Assembly: GCF_000174775.1 (NCBI RefSeq)
Contig: NZ_ACLR01000013.1
Span: 1-64,000, forward strand
Direction: 5' to 3'
Length of the DNA stretch: 64,000 nucleotides
From: Porphyromonas uenonis 60-3
GTDB taxonomy: Bacteria > Bacteroidota > Bacteroidia > Bacteroidales > Porphyromonadaceae
In this document: piece after piece, positions 29,533 through 37,276 of the stretch
Layout: each line of letters opens with the position of its first letter
Position numbering within the stretch: position 1 is the first letter of the stretch
The notes under the pieces: model-generated
Database searches by the model: none
The model's input: the letters and a program-made list of their open reading frames with translations, nothing else
Told to the model about the DNA's origin: nothing
Translations under genes and position numbers: made by a program

Positions 29533-29972
29533 CGAGCAACACTGTGTAGGGACGCACGGGAGTGTCGTCTCTCTTTGACTCTGGAATGTGCGATGCCTAG
29601 TGAATGGACAGTGCAAAGGTAATACGGATGACAATCAAGGTTGCGCTCTAGTGTACCCAAGATTCGTCTGTAGTTCGCAAGCTTCTCAACAATCCTCTAA
29701 GACGAGCGAGACAACAAACGATCCACATCTGTGGGACACACAGACCACAGCCCAAACGCTATCGCTCGCCTTCAGTAAGCATCTCTCAATCTCTACCACG
29801 AAATGGAGTCTAAGGACGCCTCTTCATTCGACTTCGTTAGTCTCACGAGGAACAAGCTGTCGGGACGCACAACGAGACGACTCCTGTAGGAACGCACGTA
29901 TCGCCCTGATACCTCAAATACCATTCCGACACCTCCGATTGACCCAATCTCTAACCTCTAACTACTTTTTCG
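29533..29972. other. Intergenic region without a recognisable gene
   Basis: Holds diverged fragments of the GTAGGGACGC repeat family (29549-29575 and 29866-29910), a minus-strand promoter-like box, and a short piece of the 14-bp repeat motif (29944-29961). A 136-codon open frame at 29588-29998 has no family marks, runs through these repeats and overlaps the next promoter, so I do not accept it. Confidence 0.6.
29614..29621 (-). promoter_or_regulatory. Minus-strand promoter-like -7 box facing mutS
   Basis: TACCTTTG on the minus strand in the context CGTATTACCTTTGCAC, as strong a match as the real promoters here. No minus-strand gene lies to its left, so any transcript would be antisense to the mutS 3' end. 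It may be a relic. Confidence 0.35.
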
Positions 29973-29980
29973 TATCTTTG
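29973..29980 (+). promoter_or_regulatory. Promoter -7 box for the DUF4301-pepP-like operon
   Basis: TATCTTTG in TTTTTCGTATCTTTG, with a piece of the 14-bp repeat motif (TCTCTAACCTCTAAC) starting 25 bp upstream. The first gene starts 31 nt downstream. Confidence 0.6.
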
Positions 29981-30011
29981 AGGTGCCTATTATTCTGACA
30001 CCTCACATCGT

Positions 30012-31574
30012 ATGGACGACTCTAACACATTTACCTCCGAAGACCTCAGCTACCTTGCTGAGCGGGGCATATCCGCTGACGAAGCGGAGCGACAGCTCAA
30101 GCTACTTATTGATGGGACGCCTTATCTAGTCATCGTCGACTCAGCAAAGCTCGAGCGAGGCATCATGCGCCTAGCAACTGACGAGATGCCTTACTACCTA
30201 GACTTATGGCATGACTACCTGCAGAAGCCTGGAGCCGACGTCATCAAGTTTGTCCCCGCCTCGGGAGCCGCGAGTCGCATGTTTAAGTCGCTCTATGGGC
30301 TACCAAAGGAGCAACAGATCTCGCACGATGAATTGACACCCGACCAGCAGACGTTTGTGGATCATCTAGAGTCGTTTGCCTTCTATGAGAAGCTGAGCGA
30401 GACCTGCCTGCGCAACAATTGGCGCACCATGAGCAAGCTGATGGAGAGTGAGCAGTACGGCACCATCATTGACAACCTTCTCGACCCGCACGGCATGGGC
30501 TACGGGTCACGGCCGAAGGGGATGCTCCTCTTCCACGATTACCCCAACGGTACCAAGCGCACCCCTATCGAGGAGCATATGGTTGAGGGGGCGCTCTATA
30601 CACAAGACATTCACGGAGATGTGCGGTTGCACTTCACCGTATCGCCTGAGCATCTGGAGGCCTTTCGCTCTCTAGTCGATCGACGCATCCAGAGCTTCGA
30701 GGATCTGTTTGGCTGTCGCTATCATGTGACCTATAGTATCCAGGAGCGCAGCACCGACACGATCGCTCTAGACCTAGAGCGTGGCACGCCCTTCCGCCGT
30801 GCTGACGGTACGCTACTCCTGCGCCCTGGTGGGCACGGTACGCTCATTGGCAATCTTGGTCGGCTGGACGCTTCAGTCGTTTTCATCAAAAACATTGACA
30901 ACGTCACGCCCGACCACCTGAAAAGCAATACAGTCCTCTACAAAAAGCTCCTCGGCGGTATCCTCCTGGCGGTACGCGACCGCATCTTCGGCTATCTGCA
31001 GCAGCTCAAGCGCTCGAAGGTAAGCAAGGCGCTGACGGAGGAGGTTTTGACCTTCCTCGATGAGACGCTCTGCATACAGATTCCGCACGCCGAGCTACTT
31101 AGCGAGGAGGAACTGATACCTAAGTTAGTAGCTAAGCTAGACCGTCCGATACGTGTCTGCGGTATGGTACGCAACGAGGGCGAGCCTGGCGGTGGACCCT
31201 ATCTAGTACGCGAAGCGGACGGCACGACCTCGCTACAAATCCTAGAGAGCGTCCAGGTGGACAAGAACAACCCCGAGGCTCTTGAGATGATGCGCGAGGG
31301 GACCCACTTCAATCCAGTCGACCTTTGCTGTTACATACGAGACTACGAGGGGAAGCCCTTTGACCTGCACAAGTATGTCAATCCGCAGACAGCTTTCATC
31401 AGTGAGAAGAGCGTCGAGGGGCGCCCGCTTAAAGCGCTGGAGCACCCTGGCCTTTGGAATGGAGCGATGCACGACTGGAATACGATCTTCGTTGAGGTTC
31501 CGAGCGATACCTTTACCCCAGTCAAGACGGTCCTAGACCTGCTCCGTCCCGAGCATCAACCGCTTGCTGACTAA
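30012..31574 (+). CDS. DUF4301 family protein of unknown function
   Basis: A 520-residue cytoplasmic protein that matches the DUF4301 family, common in Bacteroidota. The best-conserved block is KFVPASGAASRMFKSLYG (about residues 77-94), which resembles a nucleotide-sugar pyrophosphorylase entry loop. Other likely conserved segments are GTPIEEH-like KRTPIEEHMVEGALY, LLRPGGHGTLIGNLGRLDA and RVCGMVRNEGEPGGGPYLV. There is no signal peptide or membrane segment. It is the first gene of a four-gene operon with an aminopeptidase, a carbonic-anhydrase-like protein and a transaldolase. The reaction is unknown. Confidence 0.8.
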   Translation: MDDSNTFTSEDLSYLAERGISADEAERQLKLLIDGTPYLVIVDSAKLERGIMRLATDEMPYYLDLWHDYLQKPGADVIKFVPASGAASRMFKSLYGLPKEQQISHDELTPDQQTFVDHLESFAFYEKLSETCLRNNWRTMSKLMESEQYGTIIDNLLDPHGMGYGSRPKGMLLFHDYPNGTKRTPIEEHMVEGALYTQDIHGDVRLHFTVSPEHLEAFRSLVDRRIQSFEDLFGCRYHVTYSIQERSTDTIALDLERGTPFRRADGTLLLRPGGHGTLIGNLGRLDASVVFIKNIDNVTPDHLKSNTVLYKKLLGGILLAVRDRIFGYLQQLKRSKVSKALTEEVLTFLDETLCIQIPHAELLSEEELIPKLVAKLDRPIRVCGMVRNEGEPGGGPYLVREADGTTSLQILESVQVDKNNPEALEMMREGTHFNPVDLCCYIRDYEGKPFDLHKYVNPQTAFISEKSVEGRPLKALEHPGLWNGAMHDWNTIFVEVPSDTFTPVKTVLDLLRPEHQPLAD

Positions 31575-31613
31575 TCCCTGACCCATTAGAACAAAGAACA
31601 AACAATCATATAT

Positions 31614-33404
31614 ATGCCAACAAACAGTCCTATCAATCAGCGTATCGAGGCGCTCCGCCAAGCGATGCGCACGCATCATATAGATGCTTACATCATACCT
31701 AGTGGCGACGCTCATCTGAGCGAGTACACCCCCGAGCGGTGGAAGTCGCGCACCTGGATCAGTGGCTTCACCGGCTCTGCCGGCACAGCGCTTGTGACGC
31801 TAGACAAGTCCTTCATGTGGACCGACTCACGCTACTATCTACAGGCAACGAACGAGCTACAAGGTAGCGAGATGACGCTACAGCGTGGCGACGATCCTGA
31901 CACGCCTACCATCGAGCAGTATCTCTCTGCGCATCTGAGCAAAGGTGCTGTCGTCGGTGTCGACGGAGCCTGCTACTCCATGGCTGAGTACGCACCGCTT
32001 GCCCAGTCGCTAGCTAACCACGGCATCAAGCTAGTCTCCCAGTATGACCTCATTGAGGAGGTGTGGAGCGACAGACCTGGCGTGCCGACCAATACGTTCT
32101 ACCTGCAGGATGTCAAGTTCTCAGGCGAGCGCACCCGTGATCGTCTGCAACGTATCCGCGAGGCTTACCAAAGCTATGGCGCTGAGGCGGTCGCTATCAC
32201 GATGGTTGACGAACTCTGCTGGAGCTTTAACATCAGGGGCAACGACGTCTCTTACAATCCTGTGGGCATCGCCTTTGGCTTTATTGACAATGAGCACGCT
32301 TATCTCTTTGCATTGCCAGAGAAAACGGTCTTCGAGCTACGTCAGATCCTCAATGGTGAGGGCGTAGAGGTTCGCGACTACGACACCTTCTACGACTTCC
32401 TGAGCAAGCTACCACAGGACCTCAAGGTGATGGTCGATCCGAAGCGCACCTCACAGCGTGTTCGTGAGGAGCTGGGCGAGCGTCCCGTCATCACAGGCGA
32501 CTCAGTCATATCGCACCTCAAGTCGATCAAGAATGAGACAGAGATAGCTGGCATCCACCGTGCTATGCACCGTGATGGTGTCGCCCTGACTCGCTTCTTC
32601 ATCTGGCTCGAGCAGGCTCTCAAGAATGGCGAGCACGTCGACGAGTACTCAGCAGGCGAGACGCTCCAGCAGTTCCGCGCGAAGCAAGAGTTTTACGTCA
32701 GTGACAGCTTTGGAGTCATCTGCGGTTACGAAGCCCATGGAGCTATCGTGCACTACTCCGCCACACCCGAGAGTGCCTACAAGCTAGAGCCCAAGGGCAT
32801 GCTCCTACTGGACAGTGGTGGGCAGTACATCGATGGTACGACAGACATCACCCGCACGATCGCTCTTGGTCCTGTCACCGACCAGCAGCGGACAGACTTC
32901 ACGCTGGTGCTCAAGGGACACATAGCAATCGCTACGGCACGCTTCCCCAAGGGTACCCGTGGCAACCAGCTAGACATACTAGCCCGCAAGGCGCTCTGGG
33001 ATAGAGGTCTCTCCTATGGTCACGGCACGGGACACGGTGTCGGTGTCTTCCTAAATGTACACGAAGGACCGCAAAACATTCGCACGGACAACAACCCAAC
33101 GCCGATGCACCTGCACACTTTCACCAGCAATGAGCCTGGTCTCTATCGTGCGAACCAGCACGGTATCCGCATCGAGAACTTGATCCTGACAGTCGAGAAG
33201 GAGCAGACCGAGTTCGGCACCTTCTACGGTTTTGAGACTATGACGCTCTGCTTCCTAGACAATACGCTTGTAGAGAAGTCGCTCCTGACCGACAAGGAGA
33301 TAGCTTGGTACAACGGTTATCAGGAGCATGTCTACCAGGAGCTCTCTCCCCTACTCACCCCTGAGGAGGCTCAGTGGCTACGCAATAAGACCTTACCTCT
33401 CTAA
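31614..33404 (+). CDS. Xaa-Pro aminopeptidase (M24B)
   Basis: A 596-residue metallopeptidase that removes N-terminal residues before proline. It has two N-terminal creatinase-like domains and a C-terminal pita-bread domain. Metal ligands are visible in LLLDSGGQYIDGTTDITRT (two Asp), GHGTGHGVG (His), NEPGLYRANQHGIRIENL (Glu) and a final Glu in YGFETMTLCF. No signal peptide, so it acts on imported peptides in the cytoplasm. It lies 39 nt after the DUF4301 gene and 4 nt before the next gene. Confidence 0.93.
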   Translation: MPTNSPINQRIEALRQAMRTHHIDAYIIPSGDAHLSEYTPERWKSRTWISGFTGSAGTALVTLDKSFMWTDSRYYLQATNELQGSEMTLQRGDDPDTPTIEQYLSAHLSKGAVVGVDGACYSMAEYAPLAQSLANHGIKLVSQYDLIEEVWSDRPGVPTNTFYLQDVKFSGERTRDRLQRIREAYQSYGAEAVAITMVDELCWSFNIRGNDVSYNPVGIAFGFIDNEHAYLFALPEKTVFELRQILNGEGVEVRDYDTFYDFLSKLPQDLKVMVDPKRTSQRVREELGERPVITGDSVISHLKSIKNETEIAGIHRAMHRDGVALTRFFIWLEQALKNGEHVDEYSAGETLQQFRAKQEFYVSDSFGVICGYEAHGAIVHYSATPESAYKLEPKGMLLLDSGGQYIDGTTDITRTIALGPVTDQQRTDFTLVLKGHIAIATARFPKGTRGNQLDILARKALWDRGLSYGHGTGHGVGVFLNVHEGPQNIRTDNNPTPMHLHTFTSNEPGLYRANQHGIRIENLILTVEKEQTEFGTFYGFETMTLCFLDNTLVEKSLLTDKEIAWYNGYQEHVYQELSPLLTPEEAQWLRNKTLPL

Positions 33405-33408
33405 TCCT

Positions 33409-33972
33409 ATGGCATACGAATATCCAGCAGGAAGCATCATCCCCGTGCGGGGCTTTACGCCTCAGCTCGGGGAAGGCATCTTCGTCGCCGAGGGGGCTCG
33501 CATCATCGGTGATGTAGTCATTGGCGAGGGCAGTAGCATATGGTTCAACGCAGTCTTACGTGGCGATGTCAGTAGCATCCGCATTGGCAAGCATGTCAAC
33601 ATACAGGACGGCTGTACGCTCCATACGCTCCACGGACGCTCCGTGTGCGACCTAGGCGACTACGTCTCACTCGGACACAACGTCATCCTACACGGTGCCA
33701 AGGTGGGTGCCTATGCACTCATCGGCATGGGCGCTGTCGTCATGGACAATGCGGAGGTTGGTGAGGGCGCTATCGTAGCAGCTGGGGCGGTCGTCCTGGC
33801 CAATACGATCATCCCGCCCTACACAATGTACGCTGGCACGCCCGCCAAGTATATCAAGGATGTGCCTCCCGAGCAAAGTCAAGAGCTCAACAAGCGCATA
33901 GCTCACGACTACGGCATGTATGCCGACTGGTTTATGAATCCTGAGAAGTACTCTGAGGGTTCACACGAATAG
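33409..33972 (+). CDS. Gamma-carbonic anhydrase-like hexapeptide-repeat protein
   Basis: A 187-residue left-handed beta-helix protein of the gamma-carbonic anhydrase/YrdA group. Hexapeptide repeats run from about residue 25 to 140 (RIIGDVVIGEGSSIWFNAVL, RIGKHVNIQDG, VSLGHNVILHGAKVG). Candidate zinc-ligand His lie in TLHGRS, LGHN and ILHG. A longer frame exists from 33328, but it overlaps the aminopeptidase gene, and the ATG at 33409 begins at the true N terminus (MAYEYPAGS). Enzyme activity is not certain. Confidence 0.88.
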   Translation: MAYEYPAGSIIPVRGFTPQLGEGIFVAEGARIIGDVVIGEGSSIWFNAVLRGDVSSIRIGKHVNIQDGCTLHTLHGRSVCDLGDYVSLGHNVILHGAKVGAYALIGMGAVVMDNAEVGEGAIVAAGAVVLANTIIPPYTMYAGTPAKYIKDVPPEQSQELNKRIAHDYGMYADWFMNPEKYSEGSHE

Positions 33973-34002
33973 CATTTTATATCTCAACCTATACCTCATA
34001 TT

Positions 34003-34668
34003 ATGAAGTTTTTTATTGATACAGCCAATCTCGAAGATATCCGCACGGCCGAAGCGCTCGGTGTCCTCGATGGCGTCACGACCAACCCCTCACTCATGGC
34101 TAAGGAAGGCATCGCTGGCGATGCTGCTTGCCGTGAGCACTACCTCAAGATCTGCAATATCGTAGACGGCGACGTCAGTGCCGAGGTGCTCAGCACAACC
34201 TACGACAAGATGCTCCCCGAGGCTCGCGAGCTAGCGGCCCTCCACAAGAACATTGTGGTCAAGGTGCCCTGCACCCAAGACGGCATCAAGACTATCTGCC
34301 AGCTCACCAAGGAGGGCATACGGACGAACTGTACGCTCATCTTCAACCTTGGTCAGGCTGTCCTAGCTGCCAAGGCGGGGGCTACCTACGTCTCTCCCTT
34401 TGTGGGTCGTCTTGACGACATCAGCTCGGACGGTGTCTCGCTCATCGCCGACATCGTAGAGACCTTCGAGACCTATGGCTTTAACACGCAAGTGCTCGCA
34501 GCTAGCATCCGTCACACCCAGCACATCATCGACTGTATGCGTGTCGGTGCTGACGTAGCCACCTGCCCGCTCAAAGCTATCCTCGGACTGCTCAAGCACC
34601 CGCTCACCGATAGCGGTCTTGCAGCCTTCATAGCCGACCAAGAGCGCGTCGCTAAGCAAGGCAAGTAG
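34003..34668 (+). CDS. Small transaldolase / fructose-6-phosphate aldolase family
   Basis: A 221-residue class I aldolase of the TalC/FSA group. It begins MKFFIDTANLEDI and has VTTNPSLMAKE (25-35). The Schiff-base lysine is K87 in NIVVKVPCTQDGIK, and TLIFNLGQAVLAAKAGATYVSPFVGR follows. Transaldolase activity in the pentose phosphate pathway is most likely; aldolase activity cannot be excluded. It is the last gene before a strong hairpin. Confidence 0.9.
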   Translation: MKFFIDTANLEDIRTAEALGVLDGVTTNPSLMAKEGIAGDAACREHYLKICNIVDGDVSAEVLSTTYDKMLPEARELAALHKNIVVKVPCTQDGIKTICQLTKEGIRTNCTLIFNLGQAVLAAKAGATYVSPFVGRLDDISSDGVSLIADIVETFETYGFNTQVLAASIRHTQHIIDCMRVGADVATCPLKAILGLLKHPLTDSGLAAFIADQERVAKQGK

Positions 34669-34698
34669 AGCTACTCGCTAAGACTCGCACAATCACAC

Positions 34699-34732
34699 GA
34701 GCCACCCTCTCTAGCTAGAGAAGGTGGCTCGC
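34699..34732 (+). terminator. Hairpin terminator after the transaldolase gene
   Basis: CGAGCCACC pairs with GGTGGCTCG, and inner TCTCTAG with CTAGAGA, giving a long stem. Only GCATGTTT follows, so termination may need Rho or be bidirectional. Confidence 0.6.
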
Positions 34733-34761
34733 ATGTTTAGAGATGAGACGTGTAGCGAAAT

Positions 34762-34958
34762 GTAGGGACGCACGGTCGTGCGTCCGTCTCCGTTAAAGCG
34801 TGACGAGTAACGGCTGTAGGAACGCTCGATCGTGCGCCCGTCCCCGTCAAAGCGTGACGAGTAACGGCTGTAGGGACGCACGGTCGTGCGTCCGTCCCCG
34901 TTAAAACCACGACGCTGTAACCTTTGACACAACGGACGCTCGACCGAGCGTCCCTACA
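34762..34958. repeat. 54-bp tandem array of palindromic GTAGGGACGC repeats
   Basis: Three direct units begin at 34762, 34816 and 34870, 54 bp apart, each with a palindrome such as GGACGCACGGTCGTGCGTCC. A fourth, inverted unit ends at 34958. Units 2 and 3 are joined by GACGAGTAACGGCT. The inverted unit matches 1206-1258 at 52 of 53 bases. REP-like in character; no transposase is nearby. Confidence 0.85.
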
Positions 34959-35016
34959 GCCGTTACTCGTCCCGATGCACTTTGACGCACTCCGAGGATC
35001 CTGGCACCACACCCTC

Positions 35017-35187
35017 GAGGAAATCGCCAATGTCTCCGTAGAAAATAGAAATCCGCCACCGAGAAACGAAAAAATTCTTCGGAACTTTGATTTCTTTCTT
35101 CCGAACTTTCATTTCATTCTTCCGAACTTTTATTTCGGCCCTCGGTGACGAATTTTCGTTTGCTCCCTGGAGCTTTACGATTTCCTC
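35017..35187. repeat. MITE-like element, copy C (171 bp)
   Basis: Terminal inverted repeats GAGGAAATCG (35017-35026) and CGATTTCCTC (35178-35187), a perfect 10-bp pair. The core is oriented like copies A and D. Just outside the core it has CACCGAG/CTCGGTG where copy A has CACGGAG/CTCCGTG, a paired change that keeps the stem. Confidence 0.85.
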
Positions 35188-35569
35188 AGGAGAAACTGGA
35201 ATCAGAGAAGATGTGGAGGCAGCTATAAAGAGAGTCTATAGCGCTACGGAGCGAGGCTCAATCTGCCCATCCCAGGGCTTCGTCAAGCTTAGCTAGTAGA
35301 ATGCAAGGATTATAATACGTCATCCCTACTCCTATCCCAACTAAACCGAATCCAAGTCTCACGGCAAAAGCGAGTGGCGAGCTATTTTCTCTATATACCT
35401 GAGGAGGCAGAGACTAGAATACCGAAAGACACAAGAAGCCCCCGAGATAATCCATCAGCGTGGATATATCTCGGGGGCTGTCTCTATCGTTAGGATCTCT
35501 TGCGAGTTCTACCCTATTAGCTAGTCATACCTAGCGATAGGAAGCGTCGCTGAGTTATATTCCTATGAT
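35188..35569. other. Intergenic region with the susCD-side terminator
   Basis: No gene is recognisable here. Apart from the hairpin at 35437-35479, the sequence shows no tRNA, repeat or promoter that I can support. Confidence 0.5.
35437..35479 (-). terminator. Strong hairpin, likely susCD terminator
   Basis: AGCCCCCGAGATA pairs perfectly with TATCTCGGGGGCT, extended by ATCCA/TGGAT. It lies about 90 bp downstream of the susD stop on the minus strand. The tail is only moderately T-rich. Confidence 0.65.
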
Positions 35570-37237
35570 TTACCAGTTACGTACAAGCTCCTTATTTGCG
35601 AAGCGATCCTGGAGAGGGAACTCCCAGATGAACATCTTGTCCGTAGCAGGGCGCTTGAGGTCTGTATTGTTCTCGTGGAGCGCACCTGGCTTAGCCATGA
35701 GCTGTTGCTGAGCATCTTTATCCTGACGGTCTATACCGAGACCCCAGCGCTTCAGGTCATTCATACGAGTACCCATACCGAGCATCTCGCGAGTACGCTC
35801 GTTCATAACAGCCTGCTTAATCTCGTCTTGATTGCTGGCCTTGAGCTCATCACCTAGACCACGAGACTTACGAAGCTTCTGGAGCGTAGCCTTAGCACCA
35901 GCTACATCACCACTCCAAGCCTGAGCCTCAGCCTTGATAAGGTGCGCCTCAGCAATGTCAAAGAGGTGAGTCGTGTGAGCATAGCTGTAGAGATGCTTCT
36001 CAGAGTTCTGATCTAGATCAGGATTACCACTGAACTTATAGACGTAATAGCCAAAGCCTAGCTTCTCAAGAGGTGCAGTATCATAGACAAAGACGTCAAC
36101 TTTATGAGCCTTCTTCGTACCATTGTCAAACCAGTGCTGGAAGCGATAGTCTTTGTCGCCTGGAGCAGCCTTGGTATCTATTGCCTTGGTGTAGAGATCT
36201 ATTAGATACTGTGTCGGGAGCCATGCTGGTACAGCAAGCTCGGCGTCACTACCATCTTTTAGAGCCTTAGGGATATAGCGCAGTCCGTTTAGGATACCAC
36301 GGACACGACCTACCTTCTTATTAGCATAGGTCATAGCCATAATCTCTGTAGAGGTCTCGTACTTCCAGATATTCTCAAAGGCGTGTGGATCATGATCATT
36401 ACCCTTATCTGCCACAGCACTCGTAGCAAGAGGATAGTTGTCAATGAACTTCTCTACCATTTCGATAGCATCGGCATAGCGGTGCATCTCAAGGAGTATA
36501 CGAGCACTGACAGCGTAAGCGTAGTCATCAACAAGATAGCAAGGGATCTTACCCATCTTCTTGTCATTGTAAGCAGTCTTGGGAGGTAGATCATTAGCAG
36601 CCTCCTTTAGCTCATTCAGACACCAAGTGTAGACCTCCTTTTGCGTAGAGCGTGCCTTAGGCGTGCTCTTAAAGAGGGGGTCAAACTTCTTCATCATCAC
36701 GATACCTAGATCGCCACCATCGTTGGCATCATTGTATCGCTTAGAGAAGCGGAGCATCAGACGATAGTGACCCAGTGCACGTAGTGTACGAGCCTCAGCT
36801 ACGTACACTTTGATAGCTGCAAGGTCTTCTTTTGACAGACCCTTCATAAGCTCCTCGTTTGCCGTAAACTCTTCAGCACGCATGATGAAGTAGTTGGCAT
36901 CCTTGATGAGTGAAGCGTAAGATCCGTAATAAGCAGCAATCTCTTCAGCATCCCCTAGGAGGTGCTCATCCCAGTCATAGAACTTACCGTAAGCTCCATT
37001 GTCTCGGAAGTTGACTACATTGAAGAGGTCAGACTGATAGTCTCCTACGAAGAGATTCGCAGGCGACTCAGCTCCTCTAAGCGTCTCAAACATGGCCTCA
37101 CGCGTCCACTTGACATCTTGCATGGTCTTGAATGCGGACTGCTGCTCGTTGCCCTCAGGGATAAACTCCACTTTACAAGCGGTCAAAGCGAGTAGCGATA
37201 CAAGCAGGAGACCTAGCGTCTTGATATGTTGTTTCAT
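35570..37237 (-). CDS. SusD/RagB-family outer-membrane lipoprotein
   Basis: A 555-residue nutrient-binding lipoprotein. Its N terminus is a lipoprotein signal (KTLGLLLVSLLALTAC) with the lipobox Cys at residue 21. The body is helical with TPR-like repeats, as in SusD/RagB: EARTLRALGHYRLMLRF, AKATLQKLRKSRGL and the C-terminal MNERTREMLGMGTRMNDLKRWG. It caps the SusC channel encoded just upstream. In Porphyromonas the RagB type imports peptides; a glycan substrate is less likely because no glycosidase is nearby. That is inference. Confidence 0.92.
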   Translation of the reverse strand: MKQHIKTLGLLLVSLLALTACKVEFIPEGNEQQSAFKTMQDVKWTREAMFETLRGAESPANLFVGDYQSDLFNVVNFRDNGAYGKFYDWDEHLLGDAEEIAAYYGSYASLIKDANYFIMRAEEFTANEELMKGLSKEDLAAIKVYVAEARTLRALGHYRLMLRFSKRYNDANDGGDLGIVMMKKFDPLFKSTPKARSTQKEVYTWCLNELKEAANDLPPKTAYNDKKMGKIPCYLVDDYAYAVSARILLEMHRYADAIEMVEKFIDNYPLATSAVADKGNDHDPHAFENIWKYETSTEIMAMTYANKKVGRVRGILNGLRYIPKALKDGSDAELAVPAWLPTQYLIDLYTKAIDTKAAPGDKDYRFQHWFDNGTKKAHKVDVFVYDTAPLEKLGFGYYVYKFSGNPDLDQNSEKHLYSYAHTTHLFDIAEAHLIKAEAQAWSGDVAGAKATLQKLRKSRGLGDELKASNQDEIKQAVMNERTREMLGMGTRMNDLKRWGLGIDRQDKDAQQQLMAKPGALHENNTDLKRPATDKMFIWEFPLQDRFANKELVRNW

Positions 37238-37276
37238 ACTTTATCTTCTATTATAAGGTGATTGAATAGACTTCGC

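Noticed and set aside
29588-29998. 136-codon plus-strand ORF
   Set aside because: No family marks, crosses two repeat fragments and the -7 box of the next operon; composition is unlike neighbouring genes.
33328-33408. N-terminal extension of the gamma-carbonic anhydrase-like protein
   Set aside because: It lies inside the aminopeptidase coding region; the family N terminus matches the ATG at 33409.
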